DNA of 64,000 nt from CAMFLJ01 sp965279255. Lineage in GTDB: Bacteria; Actinomycetota; Acidimicrobiia; Acidimicrobiales; Acidimicrobilacustridaceae. Below are positions 41,861 through 49,697 of this stretch, piece by piece (position 1 is the stretch's first letter; every line of letters starts with the position of its first letter). The position numbers were made by a program, and so were the translations under genes. The notes beneath the pieces were generated by a model, which ran no database searches, had not been told where the DNA came from, and was given only the letters and a program-made list of their open reading frames with translations. The DNA lies in the NCBI GenBank assembly GCA_965279255.1, contig OZ257146.1, forward strand, positions 2,666,001 to 2,730,000, read 5' to 3'.

Positions 41861-43417
41861 TCAGCGGCGAGGGCCGAGGCGGTCGGGGTCGTCGACCAGC
41901 CAGCCCCGCAGGTCGGCCTTCACGACCTTGCCGGCGGCGTTCACCGGCAGGGCGTCGGTGACGACCACGTGCCTCGGCACCTTGAACCCGGCCAGCCGGG
42001 CCCGGGCGGTGGCCACCAGGGCGTCGGGGTCGAAGGAGCCGTCGGCGGTGGGCACCACGACGGCGCACACGTTCTCGCCCCACGTGGGGTCGGGCACGCC
42101 GACCACCGCGACACGGGAGACGCCAGGGGCGGTGAGCAGCACGTCCTCGACCTCGCGCGACGAGACGTTCTCGCCGCCGGTGATGATGATGTCCTTGCTC
42201 CGGTCGACCACGTAGAGCAGGCCCTCGTCGTCGAACCGGCCCACGTCGCCGGTGTGGAGCCAGCCGTTGCGGAGGGCGGTGGCGGTGGCACCGGGGTCGT
42301 CGAGGTAGCCGGCCATCACCTGGGGGGCACGGACGAGGATCTCGCCGACCTCGCCGGTCGGGAGGCTGCGGTCGTCGGCGTCGGCGACCCGGACCTCCAC
42401 GCCGGGAGCGGGCCGCCCGGCGGCGCGCAGGAGGTGATCCTCCCCCGCCAGGCCCCGCCGGTGGGTCTCCGGATCGAGGAACACGGCGTTGCCCGAGAGC
42501 TCGGTCATGCCGTAGCCCTGGGTGAGCTCCACCCCGAGGGTGTCGACCGCCCGCCGCATCAGCGACGGGGCCATCGGGGCGGCGCCGTAGGCGACGGTGC
42601 GCAGGGTCGCGAGCCGGTCACGGGCCGAGGGCTCGGCGTCGACGTGGTCGAGCAGGGCGGCGAGCATCGTGGCGGCGAGCGACGTCGAGGTCACGCCCTC
42701 GGCGGCCACCGCGTCGCAGAACGACCCCGGCTCGAAGCCGTCGACGAGCACGACCGGGCGGCCGTGGGCGTGGCGGTGCACGACGTTGTAGCCGGCGACG
42801 TGGCACAGGGGGAACGCGAAGAGGTAGACGTCGTTGGCCTCGACCGGACGGGCGGCGGTGCTGGCCGCCACCGCGGCGAGCACCGAGGCGTGGGTCAGCA
42901 TCGCCCCCTTGGGGGCGGCGGTGGTGCCGCTGGTGAAGAGGAGCCAGGCGACGTCATCCGGGCGGCGGCCGGCGGGGGCGAGACCGGGCGACACGGTCCG
43001 CGTGGCCTCGTCGAGCGCGGTCCAGTCGAGCAGGGGGACGGTGACCCCGCTCTGGCGCAGCCGCGTCAGCTGCGCGGCGTCGCCGACGACGCTCGAGGCG
43101 CCGCTGCGCACCACGAGCGCGGCCAGCTCGGGGCCCGAGAGCCGGTGGTTCAGGAACGTCAGCACGCGCCCGGCGGCGGGCACGCCGTGGTACAGCTCGA
43201 CCCAGCCAGGGTGGTTGGGGCCGATGGCGGCCACCGAGCCGCCCGGTGGGGCCAGCCCCTCGGCCACGACCGCGACCCGGGCGATGCGATCGGCCAGCTC
43301 GCCGAAGCTCAGCCGCGTGTCACCGTGGACGAGGGCGGTGCGATCCGGGTGCGCCGTCGCCGCGCCGGGCACGACCTCGTGCAGGAGCGCGGCCGGGTCA
43401 GCCACCGGGTCGGCCAC
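41861..43417 (-). CDS. AMP-dependent acyl-CoA synthetase/ligase
   Basis: A 518-residue ANL-superfamily enzyme. The P-loop is LLFTSGTTAAPKGAMLTHAS, the adenine contact GYGMTELSG, the hinge HTGDVGRFDDEGLLYVVDRSKD, and the catalytic lysine is in LPVNAAGKVVKADLR near the C-terminus. It activates a carboxylic acid as an acyl-AMP and transfers it to CoA; chain length or ring type cannot be judged. GTG 43417 lies three bases after the LCP gene stop. Confidence 0.93.
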   Translation of the reverse strand: MADPVADPAALLHEVVPGAATAHPDRTALVHGDTRLSFGELADRIARVAVVAEGLAPPGGSVAAIGPNHPGWVELYHGVPAAGRVLTFLNHRLSGPELAALVVRSGASSVVGDAAQLTRLRQSGVTVPLLDWTALDEATRTVSPGLAPAGRRPDDVAWLLFTSGTTAAPKGAMLTHASVLAAVAASTAARPVEANDVYLFAFPLCHVAGYNVVHRHAHGRPVVLVDGFEPGSFCDAVAAEGVTSTSLAATMLAALLDHVDAEPSARDRLATLRTVAYGAAPMAPSLMRRAVDTLGVELTQGYGMTELSGNAVFLDPETHRRGLAGEDHLLRAAGRPAPGVEVRVADADDRSLPTGEVGEILVRAPQVMAGYLDDPGATATALRNGWLHTGDVGRFDDEGLLYVVDRSKDIIITGGENVSSREVEDVLLTAPGVSRVAVVGVPDPTWGENVCAVVVPTADGSFDPDALVATARARLAGFKVPRHVVVTDALPVNAAGKVVKADLRGWLVDDPDRLGPRR

Positions 43418-43420
43418 GGA

Positions 43421-44941
43421 TCAGCCGCAGGTGGTGCCGGCCGGCGGCTCGAAGTCGACGTAGCCGACTTCCTCGGTGACCTCAGAGGGGTCGACGGTGG
43501 TGACCGGATCGCTGGTGGAGGTCGAGCCCTCGACGGTGGTGGTCGTGGTGGCGGGCGCAGCCTGGTCGAGCACGCTCGTGAAGTCGGTGCCGGTCACGAG
43601 GGCGACCTTGACCTTCGCGCTCTTGAGCGAGGCGTCCTCCTGCAGCTCGGCGCCGGCGGCGAGCTGGCGGGCGACCTGGTCGGCCTGGACCCGCATGCCG
43701 GGGGCGTAGCGCACGACGGTCTTCGTCTGGGTCTTCGTGGTGTCGGCCGCGATCGAGGTGGTGTAGCCGAGCGAGGCGAGGCGGGTGCTCACGTCGGTGG
43801 CCTGGTTCTTCGCCCCGCTGCCGTTGCTGACGGTGAGGGTGACCTTCATCGGGGCGGTGGTGGTGACGGTGCCGTCGTCGCCCGTGCGGAAGACGTCGAG
43901 CACGGGCTGGGCGGCCGACTCGTCGATCTTGAGCACGTCGGCGCCGCCGTTGGTGGTGTACGGGTAGACGGGCAGCGTGTGGCTGATGATCTGGCTGCCA
44001 CTGAAGCCCTTGAACGCCTTCCCGAGGGTGGCGAGATCACCGAGGCTCAGGCCGCTGTCGAGCTTGAGCTTGTCCGAGGTCGAGGAGACGATGTCGTTCA
44101 TCGCCTTCAGGTCGAAGCTGCCGAACCTGGCGCTGGCCCGGTCGACCATCTTGCGCATCACGAGCTGCTGGCGGGCGATGCGGCCGAGGTCGGAGCTGTA
44201 GTCGTCGACCCAGCCCTTCTTGGTGTTGTACTCGAGGTGCCGCGAACGGGAGAGGGCCAGGGCGGCCTCGCCGCTCAGGGTCTGGCAGCCCAGCTCGTAC
44301 TGGTAGAAGCCGGTGGTGCGGTCGCGCACCCCGGTGCCGAAGTAGAGCGGGAGCCCGCCGACGGCGTCGATGATGCCCTTGAAGCTGGCGAAGTCGATCT
44401 CGACGTAGTGGTTGATGTCGATCCCGAAGTCGGCCCGGATCGTGTCGACCAGGCGCTGGGCGCCGTCCTGGCTGGCGTCCTCGACGTTGTACGCGGTGTT
44501 GATCCGCTCCGACTCCCCCGACGGCATGATCGGCACCCACAGGTCGCGGGGGAACGAGATGAGGTCGACGGTCTTGGCCTTGGGGTCGACCCGGGCGATC
44601 ATGATCGTGTCGGACCGGGGCGGCGACTGGTCGGAGCCGAAGGCCTTGTAGTTCGGGTCGGTCGTGTCGACCACGGCGCGCGTGTCCGACCCGACGATCA
44701 GGAAGTTCTGGACCCCGCCGACCGAGTCGGCCAGGGCGAGGTCCTCGCGGCCGATCTGGTTGTAGCGGTACCAGCCGTACCCGACCACGGCGACCACCGC
44801 GACGATCGCCATGACGACGATGATGCCGGCGCCCTTGAGGGCCTTCCGGCTGCGGGGAGGAGGCTTGGCGTGGCGGAACTCGGGCCGCCCCGGACGGGGC
44901 GCCTCGGCGCTCCCCTCCGACGTGGGGGGTACATCGGACAT
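43421..44941 (-). CDS. LytR-CpsA-Psr family cell-wall glycopolymer ligase
   Basis: A 506-residue membrane protein that attaches polymers (arabinogalactan, teichoic acids) to peptidoglycan. It has a Pro-rich cytoplasmic start, one membrane helix (about 37-57), the LCP domain with NFLIVGSDTR, PRSDTIMIARVDP, ISFPRDLWVPI and GLPLYFGTGVRD (conserved Arg/Asp pyrophosphate ligands), then a LytR_C domain (about 350-450) and a Thr-rich tail ending in cysteine. A TACCCT -10 box ends nine bases before the ATG. It is co-oriented with the downstream ligase, three bases apart. Confidence 0.93.
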   Translation of the reverse strand: MSDVPPTSEGSAEAPRPGRPEFRHAKPPPRSRKALKGAGIIVVMAIVAVVAVVGYGWYRYNQIGREDLALADSVGGVQNFLIVGSDTRAVVDTTDPNYKAFGSDQSPPRSDTIMIARVDPKAKTVDLISFPRDLWVPIMPSGESERINTAYNVEDASQDGAQRLVDTIRADFGIDINHYVEIDFASFKGIIDAVGGLPLYFGTGVRDRTTGFYQYELGCQTLSGEAALALSRSRHLEYNTKKGWVDDYSSDLGRIARQQLVMRKMVDRASARFGSFDLKAMNDIVSSTSDKLKLDSGLSLGDLATLGKAFKGFSGSQIISHTLPVYPYTTNGGADVLKIDESAAQPVLDVFRTGDDGTVTTTAPMKVTLTVSNGSGAKNQATDVSTRLASLGYTTSIAADTTKTQTKTVVRYAPGMRVQADQVARQLAAGAELQEDASLKSAKVKVALVTGTDFTSVLDQAAPATTTTTVEGSTSTSDPVTTVDPSEVTEEVGYVDFEPPAGTTCG

Positions 44942-44950
44942 GGCTCCGTC

Positions 44951-44956
44951 AGGGTA
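44951..44956 (-). promoter_or_regulatory. Candidate -10 box (TACCCT) for the LCP gene
   Basis: TACCCT on the minus strand ends nine bases before the ATG at 44941. Confidence 0.35.
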
Positions 44957-45025
44957 GTCCGGCGGCCGCGCCGGACCCGGTCACCCTGCGGTCGTGTGAC
45001 CGCTGCCCGTCGGAGGGCGCAGGGG

Positions 45026-46267
45026 TCAGCCGGCGGCCTTCGGCTCCTTGGGGAGGCCGAGCACGCGCTCGCCGACGATGTTGCGCTGGATCTCGGCGGT
45101 ACCGCCCCAGATCGTCTCGGAGCGGCTGAAGAAGAAGGAGGACTGGAGGGCGTTGGCCGGGTACACCGGGTTGACCGGGCGACGGCCGTAGCCGGGCACG
45201 GACTCCTCCTCGCCGGCGTTGCCGAGCAGGGTCTGGCCCTCCATGCCGAGCACGTCCATGGCCAGCTTCATGACCTCCTGGTGGTACTCGCTCCAGAAGA
45301 TCTTGTTGCTGGCGCCGAGGGCGGCGACGCCCCGGTCCTTCTTGCCGGTGAGGGCGACGGCGAGCGAGCGCAGGCCGTTGATGCGCATGATCGTCACCTG
45401 CGAGTGGGCCTTGGCGATGCGCTGGCGGATCAGCGGGTCGTCGATGGCGCCGTTGGCCCTGGCCGCCGCGATGATGTGGTTCAGCTCGGTCTCGAAGCGC
45501 CGGTAGCCGGTGGTGGCGGAGGTGCCGCGCTCGAAGCCGAGGGTGGTCATGGCCACGGCCCAGCCGTTGTTGAGGCCTCCGACGACGTTGTCCTTCGGGC
45601 AGCGGGCGTTGGTGAAGAAGACCTCGGCGAACTCGGCCGAGCCGTCGATCTGCTTGATGGCCCGGACCTCGACGCCCTCCTGGTGCATGGGCACCAGCAG
45701 GTAGGAGATGCCCTTGTGCTTGGGGGCGTCCTTGTCGGTGCGGCAGAGCACGAACCCGTAGTCGGCGGCGAAGCCCTGGGTGGTCCAGATCTTCTGGCCG
45801 TTGATGACCCACTCGTCGCCGTCGAGGTCGGCGGTGGTCTTGAGGCTGGCGAGGTCGGAGCCGGCGTCGGGCTCGGAGAAGCCCTGGCACCAGGCGATGG
45901 TGCCCGAGAGGATCCCGGGGATGAACTCCTTCTTCTGCTCCTCGGTGCCCCACTGCAGGATGGTGGGGCCCACGAGGGTGTCGCCGAAGAAGTCGCCCCG
46001 CATGGGGGCACCGGCCCGGGCGAACTCCTCGGAGAGCACCACACCCTGCATGGTGGTGAGGCCCTTGCCCCCGTACTCGGTGGGCCAGGTGGCGCAGATC
46101 CAGCCGCCCTCGAAGAGGGTGGCGGTCCACTGCTCGAGCCACTCGCCGCGCTCGTCGTCGGTCATCGAGAAGCCGTCGTCGAACCAGCCGGCGGGAAGGT
46201 TGCGCTCGAGCCACTGGCGGATCTCGATGCGGAACTCTTCGGCCTCGGGCGGGTAGGTCAGGTCCAT
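45026..46267 (-). CDS. Acyl-CoA dehydrogenase
   Basis: A 413-residue FAD enzyme of the FadE type. The N-terminal helical domain has WPTEYGGKGLTTMQG, the central beta domain has the FAD/substrate motif WCQGFSEPDAGSDLAS and WVINGQKIWTTQGF, and the C-terminal helices end with SETIWGGTAEIQRNIVGERVLG. It is likely one half of a fatty-acid or sterol side-chain oxidation step, since many actinobacterial homologues are heteromers. It is divergent from the F420-beta-like gene, with two dyads in the shared promoter region. Confidence 0.93.
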   Translation of the reverse strand: MDLTYPPEAEEFRIEIRQWLERNLPAGWFDDGFSMTDDERGEWLEQWTATLFEGGWICATWPTEYGGKGLTTMQGVVLSEEFARAGAPMRGDFFGDTLVGPTILQWGTEEQKKEFIPGILSGTIAWCQGFSEPDAGSDLASLKTTADLDGDEWVINGQKIWTTQGFAADYGFVLCRTDKDAPKHKGISYLLVPMHQEGVEVRAIKQIDGSAEFAEVFFTNARCPKDNVVGGLNNGWAVAMTTLGFERGTSATTGYRRFETELNHIIAAARANGAIDDPLIRQRIAKAHSQVTIMRINGLRSLAVALTGKKDRGVAALGASNKIFWSEYHQEVMKLAMDVLGMEGQTLLGNAGEEESVPGYGRRPVNPVYPANALQSSFFFSRSETIWGGTAEIQRNIVGERVLGLPKEPKAAG

Positions 46268-46283
46268 GCCGACATGGTCCCCT

Positions 46284-46295
46284 TACCGCCCGGTA
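46284..46295. promoter_or_regulatory. Perfect 12-base palindrome TACCGCCCGGTA
   Basis: TACCG-CC-CGGTA lies 17 bases upstream of the acyl-CoA dehydrogenase start, where its promoter should be. TetR-type regulators of acyl-CoA metabolism often bind such dyads. Confidence 0.4.
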
Positions 46296-46323
46296 GCCGT
46301 CCACTTCCTGACGGGATGTCAGA

Positions 46324-46350
46324 TCCCGACCGATCGCATGTCGGTCGGGA
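46324..46350. promoter_or_regulatory. Perfect inverted repeat (candidate operator) upstream of the F420-beta-like gene
   Basis: TCCCGACCGA (46324-46333) and TCGGTCGGGA (46341-46350) are perfectly complementary around a seven-base spacer. A TAGATT -10 box follows at 46356, so the dyad covers the -35 region. Confidence 0.6.
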
Positions 46351-46355
46351 CTGAG

Positions 46356-46361
46356 TAGATT
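46356..46361 (+). promoter_or_regulatory. Candidate -10 box (TAGATT) for the F420-beta-like gene
   Basis: TAGATT ends eight bases before the ATG at 46370, directly after the inverted repeat; a leaderless transcript is predicted. Confidence 0.45.
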
Positions 46362-46369
46362 CGCCTGCC

Positions 46370-47578
46370 ATGAGCACCGAGGGCGTCTCCGCCGGCACCA
46401 CCACCGCTCCGGCCAAGGCCAAGGCCGAGCGCTGGAGCTTCCAGTGGAAGGAGCTCTACGAGGAGGTCATCACCTCCGGGCTGTGCACCGGTTGTGCCGG
46501 TTGCGTGATCGCGTGCCCCCACGACGTGATCGGCTACGACCACGAGTCGGGCGGCTACAAGCCGTTCCACATCGAGGACGAGCTCGGCCCCACCGACTGC
46601 GGGCACGGCCAGAAGGGCTGCACCAGCTGCACCCGCGCCTGCCCCCGCTTCCGGGTGTGGGAGCCGCAGGCCAACGAGCACCTCTTCGACCGCGACCGTG
46701 AGGACGACGAGGTGGCGGGCATCTACACCGACATCCTGCTCACGCGGGCGAGCGACGACATGGTCCACCAGATGGGTCAGGACGGCGGCCTGGTGTCGGC
46801 GATCCTCATCTGGGCGATGGAGCAGGGCTACATCGACGGCGCCCTCACCTCGTACCTCGAGGGTGGCGCCGACTCCGGCAGCTGGAAGGCCATCCCGGGC
46901 GTGGCCACCAACCGCGACGAGATCCTGGCCGGTGCCGGCAGCCGCTACACCTACTCGGCCAACACGCTGGCCATCGACGAGGCCAAGGAGAAGGGCCTGT
47001 CGAAGCTGGCCCTGGTCGGCATGAGCTGCCAGTCGTCGGTGCCGCCGGTGATGTGGTCACGCAAGATCGGCAAGATCTCGAAGCCGATCGTGTTCAACAT
47101 CGGCCTGCTGTGCTCGAAGACCTTCGACGACGCCATCTTCGAGGAGCTGTTCGAGGCCAAGTACCGCCTGCCCAAGGCCGAGATCGTGAAGATGAACATC
47201 AAGGGCGTCTTCCAGATCTGGATGCGTGACGGCAGCTACCACGAGGTGAACCTCAAGGAGTGCCACGCCTGGACCCGCGAGGGCTGCACCCACTGCCCCG
47301 ACTTCGCGGCCGAGCACGCCGACATCTCCACCGGCGGCATCGGCAAGGACAACGACTGGACCCTCACCATCGTGCGCACCGACCTGGGTCGGGAGATCAT
47401 GAACCGGATGATCGCCGACGGGTCGATCATCGCCCGTCCCGGTGACGAGGATCCCGGCGCGATCGCGCTGATGCGCAAGCTGGCCGAGAAGAGCCGGGCG
47501 CGTTGGCCCCAGTGGGCCGAGCCGGTCGTGCGCCTGGGCCTGCCGGAGAAGAAGAAGCCGGCGGCCGCGAAGGCCTAG
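46370..47578 (+). CDS. Coenzyme F420 hydrogenase/dehydrogenase beta-subunit-family iron-sulfur protein
   Basis: A 402-residue protein with two [4Fe-4S]-type cysteine sets near the N-terminus: C39, C42, C45, C49 (LCTGCAGCVIACP) and C77, C84, C87, C91 (DCGHGQKGCTSCTRACP). An FrhB-like domain follows with QDGGLVSAILIWAMEQGYIDGAL and GMSCQSSVPPVMW. Family members pass electrons to or from F420 or a flavin. No alpha/gamma hydrogenase subunits are present here, so it probably works with another partner. The C-terminus is Lys/Ala-rich. The function within this family is not settled. Confidence 0.88.
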   Translation: MSTEGVSAGTTTAPAKAKAERWSFQWKELYEEVITSGLCTGCAGCVIACPHDVIGYDHESGGYKPFHIEDELGPTDCGHGQKGCTSCTRACPRFRVWEPQANEHLFDRDREDDEVAGIYTDILLTRASDDMVHQMGQDGGLVSAILIWAMEQGYIDGALTSYLEGGADSGSWKAIPGVATNRDEILAGAGSRYTYSANTLAIDEAKEKGLSKLALVGMSCQSSVPPVMWSRKIGKISKPIVFNIGLLCSKTFDDAIFEELFEAKYRLPKAEIVKMNIKGVFQIWMRDGSYHEVNLKECHAWTREGCTHCPDFAAEHADISTGGIGKDNDWTLTIVRTDLGREIMNRMIADGSIIARPGDEDPGAIALMRKLAEKSRARWPQWAEPVVRLGLPEKKKPAAAKA

Positions 47579-47581
47579 CGG

Positions 47582-48136
47582 TCAGGCGCCGGTGGTCGAG
47601 GTGGCGGCGCCGGCCGCCGTCGTCGTCGTGGTGTCGCCGCCGGCCGTGGTCGGCGTCGTCGAGCCGCTGCCGCTGATGCAGGCGTTGACCTTGTCCTTGA
47701 TGTCCTGGGGCACGCTGTCCCAGGCCTTCGAGGGATCGGTCTTCAGCTGGGCGTTGAAGTCGGTGAAGTTGGGCCCGTCGTAGTTGGCCCACTGCTCGGT
47801 CTTGGCCACCGTGGCGTTGATCGGCATGGCGCCGTTGCCGTCGTTGTTCTCGCCGGCGTACACCGCGTAGGCGCACTCGCACTGGGACTCGTTCGGCGCG
47901 GTGACGTCGGCCTTCACCGTGTTGTCGGTCTTCGTGAGGGAGTCGTCGGTGTTGTCGTAGTAGTAGTTGGTGCAGGTCTCCCAGAAGTTCTGCTGGGTGA
48001 GCGTGTTGTACTCGTCGGGCGTGTTGTTCTGGGCACAGGCCCCGAGGCCCAGGCCGAGCACCATGGCCAGGGCGAACACCCCGGCACCCGCACGCCGTCT
48101 GGTCACACCACTCCTGCGAACTCCACTACGCGTCAT
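47582..48136 (-). CDS. Putative lipoprotein of unknown function
   Basis: A 184-residue exported protein: Arg-rich N-terminus (RRSGVTRRR), hydrophobic core and lipobox LGLGLGAC. The mature part has paired cysteines (ETCTNYYYD and SQCECAYAVY, plus NACISGSG) and an acidic, Asn/Asp/Tyr-rich middle, ending in a Thr/Ala-rich tail. It converges on the F420-beta-like gene with a three-base gap. I recognise no family. Confidence 0.78.
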   Translation of the reverse strand: MTRSGVRRSGVTRRRAGAGVFALAMVLGLGLGACAQNNTPDEYNTLTQQNFWETCTNYYYDNTDDSLTKTDNTVKADVTAPNESQCECAYAVYAGENNDGNGAMPINATVAKTEQWANYDGPNFTDFNAQLKTDPSKAWDSVPQDIKDKVNACISGSGSTTPTTAGGDTTTTTAAGAATSTTGA

Positions 48137-48215
48137 CCGTCTGAACCGTCCTCGTCGACATTCGCCCGCGCCGAGAAAGGAGCGGCGGGCCGTCGGACAC
48201 CGTAGCCGGACCGGA

Positions 48216-48941
48216 TCATCGCCCCGGCATCAGCCCGGCGAGCACCCGGGCCCGGGCGAAGACCGAATCGAGCATCGGCTCGGTCAACCTGCCGGTGAAG
48301 GTGTTCTGCTGGCTCACGTGGAAGCAGCCCAGCACGGTCAGGGCGCCGGCCGGGACCTCCACCCCGTGACCGAAGGCGGGACGGGGCCGCAGGCCGAGGT
48401 GGGCGCACACCGCGTCGAAGCCGAACTTGCCCAGGGCCACGATCACCCGCGCCTCGTCCAGCAGGGCCAGCTCCCGGGTCAGGAACGGGGCGCAGGTGTC
48501 GCGCTCGGCCGGGGTGGGCTTGTTGGCAGGCGGGGCGCACTTCACCGGCGAGGTGATCCACGCATCGCTCAGCACCAGGCCGTCGGACCGTGAGGTGCTC
48601 TCGGGCTGGTTGGCGAAGCCCGCCCGCCACGGGGCCCGGTACAGCCACTCGCCCGAGCGGTCGCCGGTGAACATGCGGCCCGTGCGGTTGGCGCCGTGTG
48701 CGGCCGGAGCCAGGCCCACGACCACGAGCTTCGCCGCCGGATCACCGAACCCGGGCACTCCCCGACCCCAGTAGTCCTCGTCGGCGTAGGCGGCCCGCTT
48801 GGTGGCGGCCACCTCCTCCCGCCACTCGACCAGCCGAGGGCACCGGCGACACGCCGACACCTCCTCGGCCACGACTGCCAAGGCTGCCTCCCGGTCCCGG
48901 ACCCACTCGGCGGCAGCGGGGTCGAGGGGGCGGTGGGCCAT
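48216..48941 (-). CDS. Family 5 uracil-DNA glycosylase (UDGb type)
   Basis: Removes uracil (and often hypoxanthine or other deaminated bases) from DNA. The 241-residue protein has the UDGb motif A GLAPAAHGANRTGRMFTGD (77-95) and motif B HVSQQNTFTGRL. Four cysteines, C31, C34, C135 and C150, fit the [4Fe-4S] cluster of this family. In motif A the usual catalytic Asp or Asn position is filled by the alanine-rich APAA, as in family 5. A TAGAGT -10 box ends six bases before the ATG. Length is normal. Confidence 0.92.
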   Translation of the reverse strand: MAHRPLDPAAAEWVRDREAALAVVAEEVSACRRCPRLVEWREEVAATKRAAYADEDYWGRGVPGFGDPAAKLVVVGLAPAAHGANRTGRMFTGDRSGEWLYRAPWRAGFANQPESTSRSDGLVLSDAWITSPVKCAPPANKPTPAERDTCAPFLTRELALLDEARVIVALGKFGFDAVCAHLGLRPRPAFGHGVEVPAGALTVLGCFHVSQQNTFTGRLTEPMLDSVFARARVLAGLMPGR

Positions 48942-48947
48942 GGGCTG

Positions 48948-48953
48948 ACTCTA
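48948..48953 (-). promoter_or_regulatory. Candidate -10 box (TAGAGT) for the UDG gene
   Basis: TAGAGT on the minus strand ends six bases before the ATG at 48941. Confidence 0.4.
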
Positions 48954-48994
48954 CGGTCGCGGGCTCCGGGAGAGCACCCGGCATCAGTCGTCGT

Positions 48995-49085
48995 GTTCCA
49001 CGTCTCAGCGACGTCGCTGAAGGACACTCCATGCGGTCGCCTCGAGATCCAAGTGGTCACGAGCGACGTCGCTGAGAGCTGGAAC
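48995..49085. repeat. 24-base inverted repeat with paired AGCGACGTCGCT palindromes
   Basis: Arms at 48995-49018 and 49062-49085 match as inverted repeats at 22 of 24 positions, separated by 43 bases. Each contains the perfect 12-base palindrome AGCGACGTCGCT (49007-49018 and 49062-49073). The right arm codes for VPALSDVA near the C-terminus of the gene at 49005; the left arm runs across its stop. It could be a terminator, a mobile-element remnant or a protein-binding pair. Confidence 0.65.
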
Positions 49086-49508
49086 CACGAGGGGCACGTC
49101 ATGTGCTCCCGGGCCGCCCATGACCGCCGAGCGTCGCGCCTCGACTGCGACCCGGACCGCCTTGGCGGCCCGCCAGCGAGTGGTTCGCGGGAGGTACCCG
49201 ATCGCGTACACGCCGAGGGCCACCCGCTCCACGCGACCCCGCGCCACCTCCCACCGCAGGGCATCGGCGAGGGCCTTCCGTGGCCGCGCCGAGTCGGGGC
49301 ACACGCCCAGCACGGCGAGGTCCTCGAGCATCTCCGGGATCGTGCAGGCCTCACCTCGACGACGATCGAGGACCACGAGCGCCGCGTGCCGAAGGTCGAG
49401 TCCACGGATGGGCACCGGCCCCGTACGCGCCATGTCCGACAGTGGCGGCGCCGAACCGCTCGTGGACGCAGGAAACGACACGAAGGGCGGGGCAGGTACG
49501 TAGGGCAC
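49005..49508 (-). CDS. Small winged-helix-like protein
   Basis: A 167-residue protein. After a Pro-rich start, the segment RHAALVVLDRRRG, TIPEMLEDLAVLGV, RKALADALRWEVARGRVERV, GVYAIGYLP looks like a winged helix of the type found at the N-terminus of AbiEi-like proteins (short hydrophobic helices, then a beta wing ending in YxIG). The rest is basic. GTG 49508 has AGGAGG four bases upstream; ATG 49433 is an alternative. The last residues are encoded inside the inverted repeat. It is likely DNA-binding; the target may be the dyad at 49556. Confidence 0.6.
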   Translation of the reverse strand: MPYVPAPPFVSFPASTSGSAPPLSDMARTGPVPIRGLDLRHAALVVLDRRRGEACTIPEMLEDLAVLGVCPDSARPRKALADALRWEVARGRVERVALGVYAIGYLPRTTRWRAAKAVRVAVEARRSAVMGGPGAHDVPLVVPALSDVARDHLDLEATAWSVLQRRR

Positions 49509-49555
49509 GACTCCTCCTCGGAGACGCCGGGACGCGGCCAGGTGGCACGACGTCG

Positions 49556-49582
49556 GTCAGACGACGGAGGAAGTCGTCTGAC
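49556..49582. promoter_or_regulatory. Perfect 10-base inverted repeat between divergent genes
   Basis: GTCAGACGAC (49556-49565) and GTCGTCTGAC (49573-49582) are exact inverted copies around GGAGGAA. It is 48 bases upstream of the winged-helix start and about 115 before the phosphoglycerate-mutase-family gene. An operator for either side is likely; in RNA the loop would expose a ribosome-site-like GGAGG. Confidence 0.55.
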
Positions 49583-49681
49583 GGTACCGGGGGGCTGTGA
49601 CAGCGCTCCCACGTGCTTCGACCGTCGAGCGACCGTGCTCCTGCACCGGCTCGGACGGCAGTGAGAGCAGCCGACGCTCGG

Positions 49682-49687
49682 TAGGGT
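49682..49687 (+). promoter_or_regulatory. Candidate -10 box (TAGGGT) for the MSMEG_4193-family operon
   Basis: TAGGGT ends ten bases before ATG 49698 and overlaps the alternative GTG at 49686, so the ATG is preferred. Confidence 0.4.
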
Positions 49688-49697
49688 GAACCCGCTC

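Noticed and set aside
41969..46354. A 1461-codon open frame on the plus strand.
   Set aside because: It is antisense to four well-supported genes (ligase, LCP, acyl-CoA dehydrogenase and part of the promoter region). Its translation is low-complexity (Gly/Val/Asp/Arg/His-rich) as expected from the reverse of GC-rich codons.
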